From NCBI RefSeq assembly GCF_001183965.1, contig NZ_LFZV01000001.1, positions 1,408,438-1,472,437 of the forward strand: DNA of 64,000 nucleotides. The letters are read 5' to 3'. The notes below the pieces were generated by a model. The model was not told where the DNA came from. It was given only the letters and a program-made list of their open reading frames with translations, and did no database searches. The stretch's first letter is position 1. Every line of letters begins with the position of its first letter. The position numbers and the translations under genes were made by a program. This DNA comes from Bacillus sp. FJAT-27916 (GTDB lineage Bacteria; Bacillota; Bacilli; Bacillales; Pradoshiaceae). Positions 52,338 to 61,995 of this stretch are shown one piece after another.

Positions 52338-53597
52338 ATGCAAAGTATCATGAACTCTCAAAGTGTAAAAAAGACTGATGGGAAAAGAAAACTGACAATA
52401 AAGAATGAAACGAAAAATTATACGGTATATAGAATTCCCTTGAATCTATTGTACTATAATGACCAAAATGGAAGGATAGCTACATATATTTCTAAATACT
52501 ATACTGATGGGTATACCCTTGAAAAGGACACAAGTGAACAGTTGGAAAAATATAACGATGCTTTACATACCTTTATTCGTGAATCTAATCCGAAAGCAAT
52601 AAATATGACAAAGGAGAACATCAGAAGATTTGGCCAGCGACTTCCCGGAGTTGTATTGCAAGACGGCCGTATAATAGATGGAAACAGAAGATATACTTGC
52701 CTACGGGAACTCAAACAAGAAGGAGAGGATGTTTTCTTTGAGGCGGTTATCCTTGATACAGAAAATGGAATTGATGAAAGAGATATAAAATTGCTTGAAC
52801 TTAATTTACAGCATGGAGAAGAACGACCGGTAGATTATAACCCTATTGATTACTTGGTTGATGTGTATAGAGACATTGTTCAGAATAAGATGTTTTCTAT
52901 TAAAGAATATGCAGTTTCAACTAATAAAAAGCCTAGAGAAATAGAAATGGCTGTTAAGAAATCGATGTTGATGGTTCAATTCTTGGAATTTATGAATGCT
53001 AAGGGACAATATTTTATTGCAAGGGATATGGATTTAGATGGTCCTTTGCAAGAGATGGTAAGTATTCTGAATAAAGATTTTAAAAAGATGGATTTTATGG
53101 AATTGGCTAACTCCTACTCTGAGGATAAAGCGATTCAGTCAGATTTTCTCCGTATACGTAATGCCTTATTTACAGCCATATTTACCAATAGGAATGCAAA
53201 AATCGATTTAACTCGGTATATAAGGGAAATGGGGAAGTCACTTATTCATAGTCATAATCGAGAAGTATTCTTAGAAGAATATGAAGACGTAGTAGAAGAA
53301 GTTTATGAATCGTTTCAGGAGGAGGAAAAAGTAACCCCTCAAGTGGTAAAAGAAATTGGAAAGAAGTTAGAACCTGTTCGCAATAAAGGGACTGTAATTA
53401 TCAATAATAAAATTATGGACACACTAGTGACAGAAGCAAGAAAAAAACCAATTGATTTATTGAACCAAGCGCTAGCTGATTTAAAACGAATCGATATCGA
53501 TCAAGTGAATAGACTAAGGGGTGAGGATAGAAAAGAATTTGATAAGGCTGTAATTCAAATCAGGAATCTTATTGAAGAGTTTGGTGAGGAAAAGTGA
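52338..53597 (+). CDS. ParB-like nuclease/NTPase-domain protein
   Basis: A 419-residue cytoplasmic protein. Residues about 30-150 form a ParB-N-like fold: YRIPLNLLYYNDQNGR at the front, and LQDGRIIDGNRRYTCLREL (about 107-125) with the ParB box-II-like G-x-x-I-D-G-N-R-R. The C-terminal half is helical and charged. ParB-type domains bind or hydrolyse CTP/NTPs and occur in phage defence (DndB-like, sulfiredoxin-like). It overlaps the helicase gene by 4 bp (GTGA), so the products likely form a complex. AAGGGG upstream. Confidence 0.82.
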   Translation: MQSIMNSQSVKKTDGKRKLTIKNETKNYTVYRIPLNLLYYNDQNGRIATYISKYYTDGYTLEKDTSEQLEKYNDALHTFIRESNPKAINMTKENIRRFGQRLPGVVLQDGRIIDGNRRYTCLRELKQEGEDVFFEAVILDTENGIDERDIKLLELNLQHGEERPVDYNPIDYLVDVYRDIVQNKMFSIKEYAVSTNKKPREIEMAVKKSMLMVQFLEFMNAKGQYFIARDMDLDGPLQEMVSILNKDFKKMDFMELANSYSEDKAIQSDFLRIRNALFTAIFTNRNAKIDLTRYIREMGKSLIHSHNREVFLEEYEDVVEEVYESFQEEEKVTPQVVKEIGKKLEPVRNKGTVIINNKIMDTLVTEARKKPIDLLNQALADLKRIDIDQVNRLRGEDRKEFDKAVIQIRNLIEEFGEEK

Positions 53598-56146
53598 GTT
53601 TTAGAGAATTGACTCTACAGCCATCTTACTATACTACAAATTCTGATATATCTAAAGAATTCTATAATCCAGTTTTATCTCAATCCGTTTCTTACGATCG
53701 AGTCAGTGGATATTTTAGCTCTCAAGCCCTTGCTTCTTATTCTAAGGGCTTAGAGGGCTTAATCATTAATCATGGATATATGAGATTGATTATCTCCATT
53801 GATATAAGTGAGGATGATTTTAATCTCATCAAAGAAGGGTATTCTTTAAGAAAAGAAATAAAAGAATCTATAGTCAATCGTATTAGTTTACCTTCATCCA
53901 TACCAGAACAAGCCGCCTTTTATAATTTGTCCTATCTTATTGCTAAGGGGTTTGTTGATATCAAAATAGGTTTTACGAAAACAGGCATATTTCATTCGAA
54001 ATTTGGGTTATGTCAGGACATGGATGGAGATATAATTTATTTCACTGGATCTAATAATGAAACGGAAGCAGCGATTAACCATAACTTTGAATCATTCGAT
54101 ATTACAACGACCTGGTTAGCATCACCGTTTGATCAACAGAAAATATTTAAAGCCAAAAGCGAATTTGAAAAGCTATGGAATATGCAACATGGTGACAGTC
54201 TTATTTACGTGAAAGAGATAGATGAATTGTTAAAGTGGAAGATTATACAGTTTGATAAGGGGAGGGTTATTCTGGATACGGAAACGTTAACTGAGAACGC
54301 TTTAATTCTTACAATTCATGATGATAAGTTAGTCCTTATTGATAATCTCGAGTCATATACTATTAAGCCAACTGATTTTGTGATAGCTCAAAAAATGGCT
54401 CCCTACTTTAAGCCTGCTTATCCTGATTTCTCGGAAGACTTATCATATAATGATATGAAAAAAGTTATTGAAATACTGAGGAAGTATTCAAACCGGAAGA
54501 ACTTTGAATTTATTGTTAGTGATAAATTAGAGGATTATTTGGATAAGATAACTTATTTTATAGAAGAACGTTCAAAATATGGGGTTTTGTTGAAGAATCA
54601 GGATGAGAAGATAATGGACCGTTTTGAGAGTTTCAAAGAAGTGGTTACCAAAGAGCTTTCTCGGACGCTCAGAGATAAGCAAATGTGGAGTGCATTCTAT
54701 ATGCAGCAGATGAAGAATGCAGCAAACTTTTCCGTTCCGGGCGCAGGAAAAACTTCTATGATTTATGGGGTATTTGCTTATTTGAATTCAAGTGAAATTG
54801 ATAAAGTGGATAAAATTGTCATGATAGGTCCTAAAAACTCTTTCTTATCTTGGAAACTTGAATTTGCAGAGAACTTTGGAGAGAAAAAAGAATTACGAGT
54901 ATTAGATATTCATGAAACACAAATGAATGAATTTCAAATTAGAATGGACAGTGGAGAAAAAAATCTTATTCTCATTAATTATGAATCACTTCAAAAGTAT
55001 GAATCAGTGTTATTGGATATTATCGATCAAAGAACGATGCTTGTATTTGACGAAGGACATAAAATTAAAGGTATTCGCAGTAAAAGAGCACAAGCAGCTA
55101 AGCGTGTCTCTGTGAATGCTGGTTATAAGTATGTCCTTACGGGTACACCTATTCCAAATACATATCAAGATATATATAATTTATTAAATATATTATATAG
55201 TGTAGATTATACTATGTTCTTTAATTTTAAACCGAATGATTTATTAAACCCGAATCCTTCAAAGGTTGAAGAGATTAATGAAAAAATGTATCCGTTCTTT
55301 TGGAGGACAACGAAACAAGAATTGGATGTTCCCTATGCTAATGAAGATGAAATTATTCAAGTAAGGGCAACTTCTGCTGAACAAGCTATTATTGATTTGT
55401 TATACAGCAAGTATGGTGAGACGCCATTCAGTCTTTACATTCGACTTATGCAAGCTGCTTCGAACCCAGAATTGCTGTTAAAATCAATTGATGCTTTTGA
55501 AATCTATGGTGAGGAAGAGACGCAGAAATGGTTACCTTATATCAATGAAAGTCCAGTTGGTTTTTCGGAAGAAGAGATTAATATTATCAGGCAGGTCTCC
55601 GTCACTTCTAAATATAAAGCAGCCATAAAACTTGCAGGTGAGCTATATGAAGAGAAAAAACAAACTATAGTTTGGTGTATGTTTGTCAATACAATTGATA
55701 AGGTATATACGGATTTAAAACTTAAGGGGATGAATCCAGCAGTCATATATGGCAATACCCCTCAGGATCAGAGAGATGCTATTATTGGCGAATTTAAGAA
55801 GGGTAAGATAGACGTTCTAATTACAAATCCCCATACCTTGGCTGAGTCAGTATCCCTACATAAAACATGTCATGATGCAATTTATCTGGAGTATTCATTT
55901 AATTTGACACATATGTTGCAATCAAGGGATCGAATTCATCGCCTCGGCCTTCCGCCGAACCAATATACACAATATTATTATTTCATGTTAACCGGTCAGG
56001 ATAATAGATGGAACACTATTGATGAAAAAATATATATTCGTTTAAAAGAGAAAGAAGATAGAATGATGAAGGCAATTGAAAGTGGTATCCTAGAACCAGA
56101 TTCATCAGAAGATTATCAGGATATATTGGATTTGTTTGAAATGTAA
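53594..56146 (+). CDS. PLD-nuclease/SNF2-type helicase
   Basis: An 850-residue protein. The N-terminal PLD-like domain has H134-S-K136 and GSNNETEAA (152-160), one HKD half-site. A linker (200-340) follows, then an SF2/SNF2 motor: Walker A GAGKTSMIYG (about 383), DEGHKIKG (about 479), TGTPIPNTYQD (motif III, about 515), helicase-C with ITNPHTLAESVSLH and LQSRDRIHRLG (motif VI, about 777). It likely translocates on duplex DNA and cleaves or remodels it. Start GTG 4 bases after GAGG. Its N-terminal PLD differs from that of the interrupted helicase at 42.2 kb. Confidence 0.9.
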   Translation: MSFRELTLQPSYYTTNSDISKEFYNPVLSQSVSYDRVSGYFSSQALASYSKGLEGLIINHGYMRLIISIDISEDDFNLIKEGYSLRKEIKESIVNRISLPSSIPEQAAFYNLSYLIAKGFVDIKIGFTKTGIFHSKFGLCQDMDGDIIYFTGSNNETEAAINHNFESFDITTTWLASPFDQQKIFKAKSEFEKLWNMQHGDSLIYVKEIDELLKWKIIQFDKGRVILDTETLTENALILTIHDDKLVLIDNLESYTIKPTDFVIAQKMAPYFKPAYPDFSEDLSYNDMKKVIEILRKYSNRKNFEFIVSDKLEDYLDKITYFIEERSKYGVLLKNQDEKIMDRFESFKEVVTKELSRTLRDKQMWSAFYMQQMKNAANFSVPGAGKTSMIYGVFAYLNSSEIDKVDKIVMIGPKNSFLSWKLEFAENFGEKKELRVLDIHETQMNEFQIRMDSGEKNLILINYESLQKYESVLLDIIDQRTMLVFDEGHKIKGIRSKRAQAAKRVSVNAGYKYVLTGTPIPNTYQDIYNLLNILYSVDYTMFFNFKPNDLLNPNPSKVEEINEKMYPFFWRTTKQELDVPYANEDEIIQVRATSAEQAIIDLLYSKYGETPFSLYIRLMQAASNPELLLKSIDAFEIYGEEETQKWLPYINESPVGFSEEEINIIRQVSVTSKYKAAIKLAGELYEEKKQTIVWCMFVNTIDKVYTDLKLKGMNPAVIYGNTPQDQRDAIIGEFKKGKIDVLITNPHTLAESVSLHKTCHDAIYLEYSFNLTHMLQSRDRIHRLGLPPNQYTQYYYFMLTGQDNRWNTIDEKIYIRLKEKEDRMMKAIESGILEPDSSEDYQDILDLFEM

Positions 56147-56222
56147 ATAAAGACCCTAGCTTTATAGGATGTTGAAAATTGACAATAAGTGTATATTGAT
56201 TAATAGAATCGTTTTTTAAACT

Positions 56223-56255
56223 AAGCCTCTCAGAAATGAGAGGCTTGTGTGATTT
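56223..56255 (+). terminator. Terminator of the helicase operon
   Basis: AAGCCTCTCA and TGAGAGGCTT are perfect complements around GAAA, followed by GTGTGATTTTT. Confidence 0.82.
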
Positions 56256-56308
56256 TTACAGATAGCGGGTAAAGAATAGGAAATACTTAGATCGTGATGT
56301 GATACTAT

Positions 56309-56731
56309 ATGTATACACAAATGTCAGATGAAACAAGAAAGAGAATAATGGGGTCAATCCATGGGAAAGGGACAAAACTTGAAAACAGAGTTTCCCGAGA
56401 ACTATGGAGAAGGGGGGGTCGGTTTAGGAAAAATGTAAGATCATTATATGGAACTCCGGATATAGCCATTCAAAAATATAAAGTAGTCATCTTTATTGAC
56501 TCTTGTTTTTGGCATGCATGTGAACTTCATGGCACCTTGCCTAATAAAAATCAGCTATTCTGGATCAATAAGTTTAACCGGAATAAGGAGCATGATCAGG
56601 AGGTTACTGATTATTATCATAGGAAGGGCTGGCATATTTATCGGGTGTGGGAGCATGATTTGAATCGGGATTTTTATGGAACGGTTGATAGGTTGGAGAA
56701 ATCTATCTTAGATATAAAAAAAGAGTTTTAG
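56309..56731 (+). CDS. vsr: Very short patch repair endonuclease
   Basis: A 140-residue Vsr nickase: MSDETRKRIMGSI, LYGTPDIAIQKYKVVIFID with the Mg-binding Asp, SCFWHACELHG and YRVWEHDLNRD. It nicks 5' of T in T:G mismatches that arise by deamination of 5-methylcytosine, so its presence implies a neighbouring C5 methyltransferase. Which of the two in this window it serves is open. Start 56309 or the in-frame ATG 56321; neither has a strong ribosome-binding site. A decayed second copy lies at 61750-61965. Confidence 0.93.
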   Translation: MYTQMSDETRKRIMGSIHGKGTKLENRVSRELWRRGGRFRKNVRSLYGTPDIAIQKYKVVIFIDSCFWHACELHGTLPNKNQLFWINKFNRNKEHDQEVTDYYHRKGWHIYRVWEHDLNRDFYGTVDRLEKSILDIKKEF

Positions 56732-57464
56732 CTGGGAAAGTTTATAAAATAGATGGCTATATTCGTAGTTTAGCAAAGTTCATAAGTAGTGACTAATCAT
56801 CCGTTTCATGTGTATAGTCCATTCAGAATATCATTACACATCATTAAATGTACTTCATCCACGCCAATAGTTGACATGTAATCAGAGTTTTTGTTCAACA
56901 AGGGGCTATAAGTGTTTAATCGGTAGCTATTAAATACTATATAATGATTATGTAGAGATATAATAGATTCTGTTAGACTTTAATTCACAATTTATCTTTG
57001 TTTTGGCTTGCTTTCTTCAACCTTTCAATCGCTACCTACATAATGTTTTGGTGGTTACTTTACTCCCCACGTAATTGTTTTTAGCACGTTTCATTAAAAT
57101 AATCTGTCAGAAATCGAGTGTTTATCCAGCAATTCGAATAGGCGCCACTCAAATATTCTTCCATTACTTATAACATTTATCCATTTGAACATTAACATTA
57201 TGGAAAATAATAAATACATTTCACTAAATCAAATTGTACTGCTAGGCGTTTAATAGAATGATTACCATCCTGATATATAATATGAACCGTTTGGAAAATC
57301 ACAAAGCGATCTCGATTTTGTAAGCTGTTTTTGCCTGTCTGACTATTACTTGGGAACATGTCGAAATATAGATAGTAGCTCCAATAAGTGGTAGAAGAGC
57401 CTTTTTACTTCTGTCTTCGTGTATTAAAAGTCTTACGATATCCTACTAAATAAATTATTGGAGT
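56732..57464. other. 733-bp stretch without an intact gene
   Basis: AT-rich, no terminator-like hairpin and no tRNA. The minus strand has a 53-codon open frame at 57198-57359 (SLQNRDRFVIFQTVHIIYQD, then GNHSIKRLAVQFDL) that looks like a protein fragment, but without a ribosome-binding site. Another minus-strand frame near 56830-56880 reads MSTIGVDEVHLMMCND. These may be remains of decayed genes; I cannot name a family. Confidence 0.5.
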
Positions 57465-57491
57465 AAAAAAAGTATAGCAAATGTGCTATAC
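57465..57491 (-). terminator. Terminator of the 99-residue protein gene
   Basis: GTATAGCA (57472-57479) and TGCTATAC (57484-57491) with seven Ts on the minus side. It overlaps the stop codon. Confidence 0.88.
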
Positions 57492-57785
57492 CTCGTTAAA
57501 ATACTTTATTTCAAATTTTTCAGTTTTGGATAATTGATCAAATAATTGACTATCAAATTCATTTTCCAGTGGTTTGTTTAGAAATAAGTAATCTAAATCT
57601 GATAATGAGGAGTTAAGAAGTTCCAATAATTCACTGCTTTCATTGTAGTTATCCAAGAAAACACCTTTTATTACATGAAGGGTCTCTAGTCGTTTTATCA
57701 ATTTATTGACTTTGAAGACCGCCTGTTCAGTATCTTGTTCCTCATATTTTTGATAATAAATTGCTACATTTGCCACTTGTTTCAC
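57486..57785 (-). CDS. Hypothetical protein (99 residues), weak resolvase-like look
   Basis: A soluble acidic protein, MKQVANVAIYYQKYEEQDTE..., with alternating strand/helix pattern as in the first 60 residues of a resolvase-type fold (VAIYYQKYEEQ), but no catalytic Ser at the usual position. Divergent from the EcoRII-type methyltransferase, where control (C) proteins of restriction systems are often found; I do not see a helix-turn-helix, so this is only a possible role. AAAGG upstream. Confidence 0.6.
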   Translation of the reverse strand: MKQVANVAIYYQKYEEQDTEQAVFKVNKLIKRLETLHVIKGVFLDNYNESSELLELLNSSLSDLDYLFLNKPLENEFDSQLFDQLSKTEKFEIKYFNEV

Positions 57786-57904
57786 CCTTTCCTGTAGGGT
57801 ATTGTAAGAAAGTAACTATAGTATTTTAACACAAATTTCGACCCAAAGTAATTAAGATTTGATATAATTGGCTTACTAGAACAAGTTGAAGGAGGATTAA
57901 TAAT

Positions 57905-58894
57905 ATGTTATATAGATTCATTGACTTGTTCGCAGGAATTGGTGGAATACGAACAGCATTTGAAGAATATGGAGAATGTGTTTTCTCATGTGAGTGGGAT
58001 ATGAAAGCCCAAGAAACCTACGAAGCAAACTTTGGTGAAAAACCAGTTGGTGATATAAGACAAGTTGATGAAAAAGAAATACCAGATCATGATATTCTTC
58101 TTGCGGGTTTCCCTTGTCAGCCGTTTAGTATTGCGGGTGTATCTAAGAAAAACTCTTTAGGCAGACAGCATGGATTTCTGGATGAAACTCAAGGAACTCT
58201 ATTCTTTGATATAGCAAGGATTATAAAAGAAAAACAGCCTCAAGCATTTCTGCTAGAGAATGTTAAAAATCTAAGAAGCCATGATAAGGGTAAAACTTTT
58301 AAAGTAATAAAAAATGTATTAGAAGAATTAGGCTATACCGTTTACGATGAAGTATTAAATGCTAAAGGACTCGTTCCTCAGAACCGTGAACGTATTTATA
58401 TAGTAGGTTTTAAAAAACCATTAAAGTTTGAGTTTCCAGAAATCCCTAAAGATGGACCACCTTTACGTTCTATTTTAGAGGAAGAGGTGGATGATGTATT
58501 TACATTATCAGATAAGCTTTGGTCTTACCTTCAAGCCTACAAGGAAAAGCACAGCAAAAAGGGGAATGGTTTTGGTTACGGTTTAGCAGATTTAGATTCA
58601 TACTCAAGAACACTCTCTGCCCGTTATTATAAAGATGGAAGTGAGATTTTAATTCCACAGGGTGAAGGGAGAAATCCAAGAAGATTGACCCCACGTGAAT
58701 GTGCCCGTTTGCAGGGATTTCCCGAAACATTTAAGATTGTAGTGAGTCGAACTGCTGCATGGAAACAATTTGGAAATAGTGTAGCTGTGCCTGTCGTTCG
58801 TTTAATTGCAGCAAATATGATACAAGCAATTGAACGAGACGAAACAATTGAAGACACTGTGGAAGAGGGTCGATTGGAGTATGCTACAAAATAA
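57905..58894 (+). CDS. DNA cytosine-C5 methyltransferase of the EcoRII-type system
   Basis: A 329-residue C5 methyltransferase: [14 protein letters not shown] (motif I), [10 protein letters not shown] with the catalytic Cys (about 69), [12 protein letters not shown] (VI), [14 protein letters not shown] (VIII), [13 protein letters not shown] (IX), [11 protein letters not shown] (X). The target domain is short (about 190-250), as in M.EcoRII/Dcm relatives. Probable target CCWGG or close to it, since the next gene is an EcoRII-type nuclease. GAAGGAGG upstream; the 3' end overlaps the nuclease gene by 14 bp. Confidence 0.93.
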   Translation: MLYRFIDLFAGIGGIRTAFEEYGECVFSCEWDMKAQETYEANFGEKPVGDIRQVDEKEIPDHDILLAGFPCQPFSIAGVSKKNSLGRQHGFLDETQGTLFFDIARIIKEKQPQAFLLENVKNLRSHDKGKTFKVIKNVLEELGYTVYDEVLNAKGLVPQNRERIYIVGFKKPLKFEFPEIPKDGPPLRSILEEEVDDVFTLSDKLWSYLQAYKEKHSKKGNGFGYGLADLDSYSRTLSARYYKDGSEILIPQGEGRNPRRLTPRECARLQGFPETFKIVVSRTAAWKQFGNSVAVPVVRLIAANMIQAIERDETIEDTVEEGRLEYATK

Positions 58895-60059
58895 CTCAGA
58901 AAAATTAAGTGGTTTGATAGAGGCGGCCAAGAGATATGGCCGCTTTTATTGTAAATTCATTACTGCGAATGATGTAGGATTAACGAACGCACACCAAGAA
59001 GGATTACACATAGCAAAGGGAGCTTGGCATATCTTTTTTGATGAAGCAGGAGTAAAAGGAGAAAATAAACATAAGTTTGTCAAAATACATATTGATGGTT
59101 ACTATCCTTTTGATAGTCGTGTGATCTATTATGGAAGAGGAACACGGAATGAATACCGAATAACACGATTTTGGGCATATTCACCATTTAATAAAGACGA
59201 GCAAGTAGGAAACCTTATTGTTTTCTTACCAATGAGTAATGTAGATTTCAAGGTATACATATTAGATACAGAATCAGAGATTGAGGACTTTACTGAAACT
59301 TTTTTATTAAATTTAATGCATAATAATGCAGTCTATGATGACGGGAAAGTGTCAGATGTTGACCTTTCAAAGAGGTTAGAAGAGGAAATAGAAGAAGCAG
59401 TGCTAATATTCGATGATTTCCCTTCTACTTTTGAAATGGCCACAATTGCAAGAGGGATACATCATGAAGTTTATAGAAGAAAACAATTTACACCTGATCA
59501 AATTATACTTGAGTGGGTGAAAACAGAATACTCGACATTTAAGGTTCTAGAAAGACACTTATATCAAGAGTATTTAACAAAACCATTCGGGGAAGTAGAG
59601 CCTTTAGTTGCAGTAGCTAATACAATTCTTAATCGCCGTAAAAGTAGGGCGGGTAAGAGTTTGGAACACCATGTAGATTTCTTATTTAGATCCTTCAGTC
59701 TACCATTTGCTCATCCAGGTAGATCTGAAGGAAACAAGAAACCAGACTTCCTTTTACCCTCTAATGCTGCTTATGCAGATATGAACTATCAAGCAAGTGA
59801 TTTAATCTTCTTAGGTTGTAAAACTACTTGTAAGGATAGATGGCGACAGATTTTGAATGAGGCAAATCGAATTCCAGAAAAGCACCTTTTGACATTACAG
59901 CAAGGGATATCCTCTAATCAATTAGATGAAATGGCTGACGAAAATGTGACCCTTGTTGTACCAAAACCATACCATTCAATGTATCCGGTAGAGTATCGAG
60001 ATCGCATATGGACGGTTGAAAAGTTTATACAATTTGCGGAAGAAATATATTTCGTATAA
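58881..60059 (+). CDS. EcoRII-type restriction endonuclease
   Basis: A 392-residue type IIE enzyme. The N-terminal effector-binding domain (about 1-165) precedes the EcoRII-C catalytic domain (about 225-392), with R[10 protein letters not shown] (about 257), [11 protein letters not shown] (Asp, Tyr) and [12 protein letters not shown] (Lys). EcoRII and Ecl18kI-like enzymes cut CCWGG/CCNGG; it probably needs two sites. GGAG sits 1 base before ATG 58881 and alternative TTG starts exist upstream at 58830 and 58848, so the N-terminus is uncertain by up to 17 residues. Confidence 0.93.
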   Translation: MLQNNSEKLSGLIEAAKRYGRFYCKFITANDVGLTNAHQEGLHIAKGAWHIFFDEAGVKGENKHKFVKIHIDGYYPFDSRVIYYGRGTRNEYRITRFWAYSPFNKDEQVGNLIVFLPMSNVDFKVYILDTESEIEDFTETFLLNLMHNNAVYDDGKVSDVDLSKRLEEEIEEAVLIFDDFPSTFEMATIARGIHHEVYRRKQFTPDQIILEWVKTEYSTFKVLERHLYQEYLTKPFGEVEPLVAVANTILNRRKSRAGKSLEHHVDFLFRSFSLPFAHPGRSEGNKKPDFLLPSNAAYADMNYQASDLIFLGCKTTCKDRWRQILNEANRIPEKHLLTLQQGISSNQLDEMADENVTLVVPKPYHSMYPVEYRDRIWTVEKFIQFAEEIYFV

Positions 60060-60247
60060 GACCTTGAAGGTCTCTTGTGTTTAAAATAAGGAGAAATGGG
60101 CTGTTTTTGTACTATAAACTAAGTTATATGGAAGGTAAGCGAATTTGATTTTATATTCCTTTATAGAAAATCGTAATTTATAACTTTTTTCTTTAGTTTT
60201 TAGGAATTATCTCCAGACGAGTAGGAAGATTATGCTGGGAGGTTATT

Positions 60248-61210
60248 ATGAATACTTTATCTTTAGAAATAATGAGAAATTATTTATCTAATAGTATAAC
60301 TAGTAATAATACAGGCAAATTAAATCAAAATAAATTAAATGGACTGCTTGCAGAAGTTGATTTGCGGAAATATTTAGATACATTAGGCTTTGGAGATAGG
60401 ATATCTGTAGGGGGATGGATTGCAAGAAGTGTAGGGGAAGGAAATTTTGGTGAGCAAACGATAGTGCTTTTTCCTGAAACGATACTACCCAATCAAGACT
60501 ACTCGCCTAATAGAGGATTACCTAACCCATCACATGGATTACATACCATTTGTTCTACTTTTCACCAAATTGGCATAAAAGGTTACTTCTGTGTTCCCAC
60601 GGTTTTTGATAATAATAATGTTGAATCAATCTCATGGAATGCTATACAGTTAGGACTTCCTACCCAACAGAATTATATAGATTTTCCGAATAATATTAAT
60701 GGATTTATTGAAAGAACCAGAAACTATAGTTTCTTGAGATATAATACAGATGTCTCTCCAATTCCTTCACATGCAATACCTGAAGAATTTACAAAAGAGC
60801 ACTTAAGGGTAACATTTCAAAGTAAATATATGCAGGAAATTTCAGATGTAGATGGGATTCTATGGGGAAATCAATTTACATATCCAATTGAAATAAAAGA
60901 GAAGACACCAGCTGTGGATAAGAAAATGGGAGAATATTTTGGTCTGGACTTAGGTCCATTTGTAAAGTTAGCATATTATGCTTCTAAAAGAGGTAATTTG
61001 CACTCTCTATTTATAGTAAGAGAAATAGATAACACAGAAGATAGAAATTTAGTTAATTGGTGGTTTATTACATTTGAAAGATTAGCGAAATATGCTTCAT
61101 GGGTGCCGGGTGGTGGGGGTACAAATATGGCAGGAGGGTCAAGTACCGTAGTGAAAATTCCTAAAAACCAATTTAAAGTATTGGATATCGATGCTATTAA
61201 TAAATTGTAA
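60248..61210 (+). CDS. PD-(D/E)XK nuclease-like protein, solitary
   Basis: A 320-residue soluble protein. The strand pair SDVDGILWGNQFTYPIEIKE with D and E-I-K (about 199-219) is a PD-(D/E)XK-type active site; a Gly-rich loop PGGGGTNMAGGSS follows near 290. No methyltransferase is adjacent. It could be a restriction enzyme without partner, one guarded by the methyltransferase upstream, or a defence nuclease. GGGAGG 5 bases before the ATG. Family not known to me. Confidence 0.72.
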   Translation: MNTLSLEIMRNYLSNSITSNNTGKLNQNKLNGLLAEVDLRKYLDTLGFGDRISVGGWIARSVGEGNFGEQTIVLFPETILPNQDYSPNRGLPNPSHGLHTICSTFHQIGIKGYFCVPTVFDNNNVESISWNAIQLGLPTQQNYIDFPNNINGFIERTRNYSFLRYNTDVSPIPSHAIPEEFTKEHLRVTFQSKYMQEISDVDGILWGNQFTYPIEIKEKTPAVDKKMGEYFGLDLGPFVKLAYYASKRGNLHSLFIVREIDNTEDRNLVNWWFITFERLAKYASWVPGGGGTNMAGGSSTVVKIPKNQFKVLDIDAINKL

Positions 61211-61500
61211 AAGCGGATACAGTACTTATATCGATTATTGTTGCGAATTATAAACAATTCCAATAGTATCACATAAGAATTCATAACCGCAAAATTATTT
61301 ATGCTATAACAATTTTTACTCATAACAATAAGGACAGACTCAAAATTGAGTCATTCTAGTTGTTTTGCTTAGAAAGGAATGTACTTATTTATCAGTGTTT
61401 AAAGGTGCGGGGGGAATTCTTTCCTAAGAAGTATCCAATTCGCTTCTTCTTTACATTACCATGAATACGGTACGAAAGTTATGACTGAGCCATAACATTT

Positions 61501-61715
61501 GGCGGAGGTGCCTTTATCCATCCTGATTATGGGTTTCATTATACGAATCCAATATTCTAGGCATTACTAAATAAAATGAGGCTGTATCAATTAATTTCAG
61601 TCAAAGAAACTGTAGAGACAATGATTTATTTGGTTTACACAATCGTTATCAAGGGCAATGGCAGCCTGCAAAATACAGGCGGGAGTTTCAAGAAAATTGT
61701 CTGGTGTTTTTAGAA
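61501..61715 (+). mobile_element. Fragment of an IS3-family transposase (OrfB C-terminal part)
   Basis: Plus-strand conceptual translation reads FIHPDYGFHYTNPIF, a stop, ALLNKMRLYQLISVKETVE, then, after a frameshift, HNRYQGQWQPAKYRREFKK. These match the DDE-region block HSDQGFHYTNP...MSRRGNC and the terminal YNN-RYQW...P-x-x-YR of IS150/IS3 OrfB proteins. It is heavily decayed and lacks both ends. Confidence 0.72.
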
Positions 61716-61749
61716 TGGCCTATAAAAAGAGCATATTTTATCCCTAAAT

Positions 61750-61965
61750 AATTTTACTCCTGATATATCTATCCAAAAATAAGTGGTCATCTTCTAAGAC
61801 TCTTGTTTTTGGCTGCTTTCCGAGATTCATGGAACATTGCCAAATAAGAATCAATTATTAGGGATAAATAATTTCAATGAAAATATGGAGCATGATTTGA
61901 AGAGTGATTTTTATGGGACGACTGATAAGTTGGAGACATGAATTTTAGACGCAAAAAAAGAGCAA
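61750..61965 (+). pseudogene. Decayed second vsr copy with a 63-bp internal deletion
   Basis: DNA similarity to the vsr at 56.3 kb is evident: AAAAATAAGTGGTCATCTT, GACTCTTGTTTTTGGC, TTCATGGAACATTGCC, GAGCATGATTTGAAGAG, TTTTTATGGGACG. The span between two GAGCATGAT copies present in the intact gene (56588-56596 and 56651-56659) is missing here, with one copy left at 61888-61896. This removes exactly 63 bp (21 codons) and fits deletion between direct repeats. Other changes add stops. Confidence 0.82.
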
Positions 61966-61995
61966 TTCGGAAGTATATAAATTGATATAAAGAGA

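Noticed and set aside
49286-56731. DISARM, BREX or Dnd system
   Set aside because: No DrmA/DrmB/DrmC set, no PglX/BrxC/PglZ, no DndCDE; only the PLD/SNF2 and ParB-like parts recall those systems.
57486-57785. Control (C) protein of the EcoRII-type system
   Set aside because: No helix-turn-helix is visible and the upstream region lacks paired C-box repeats; kept as hypothetical.
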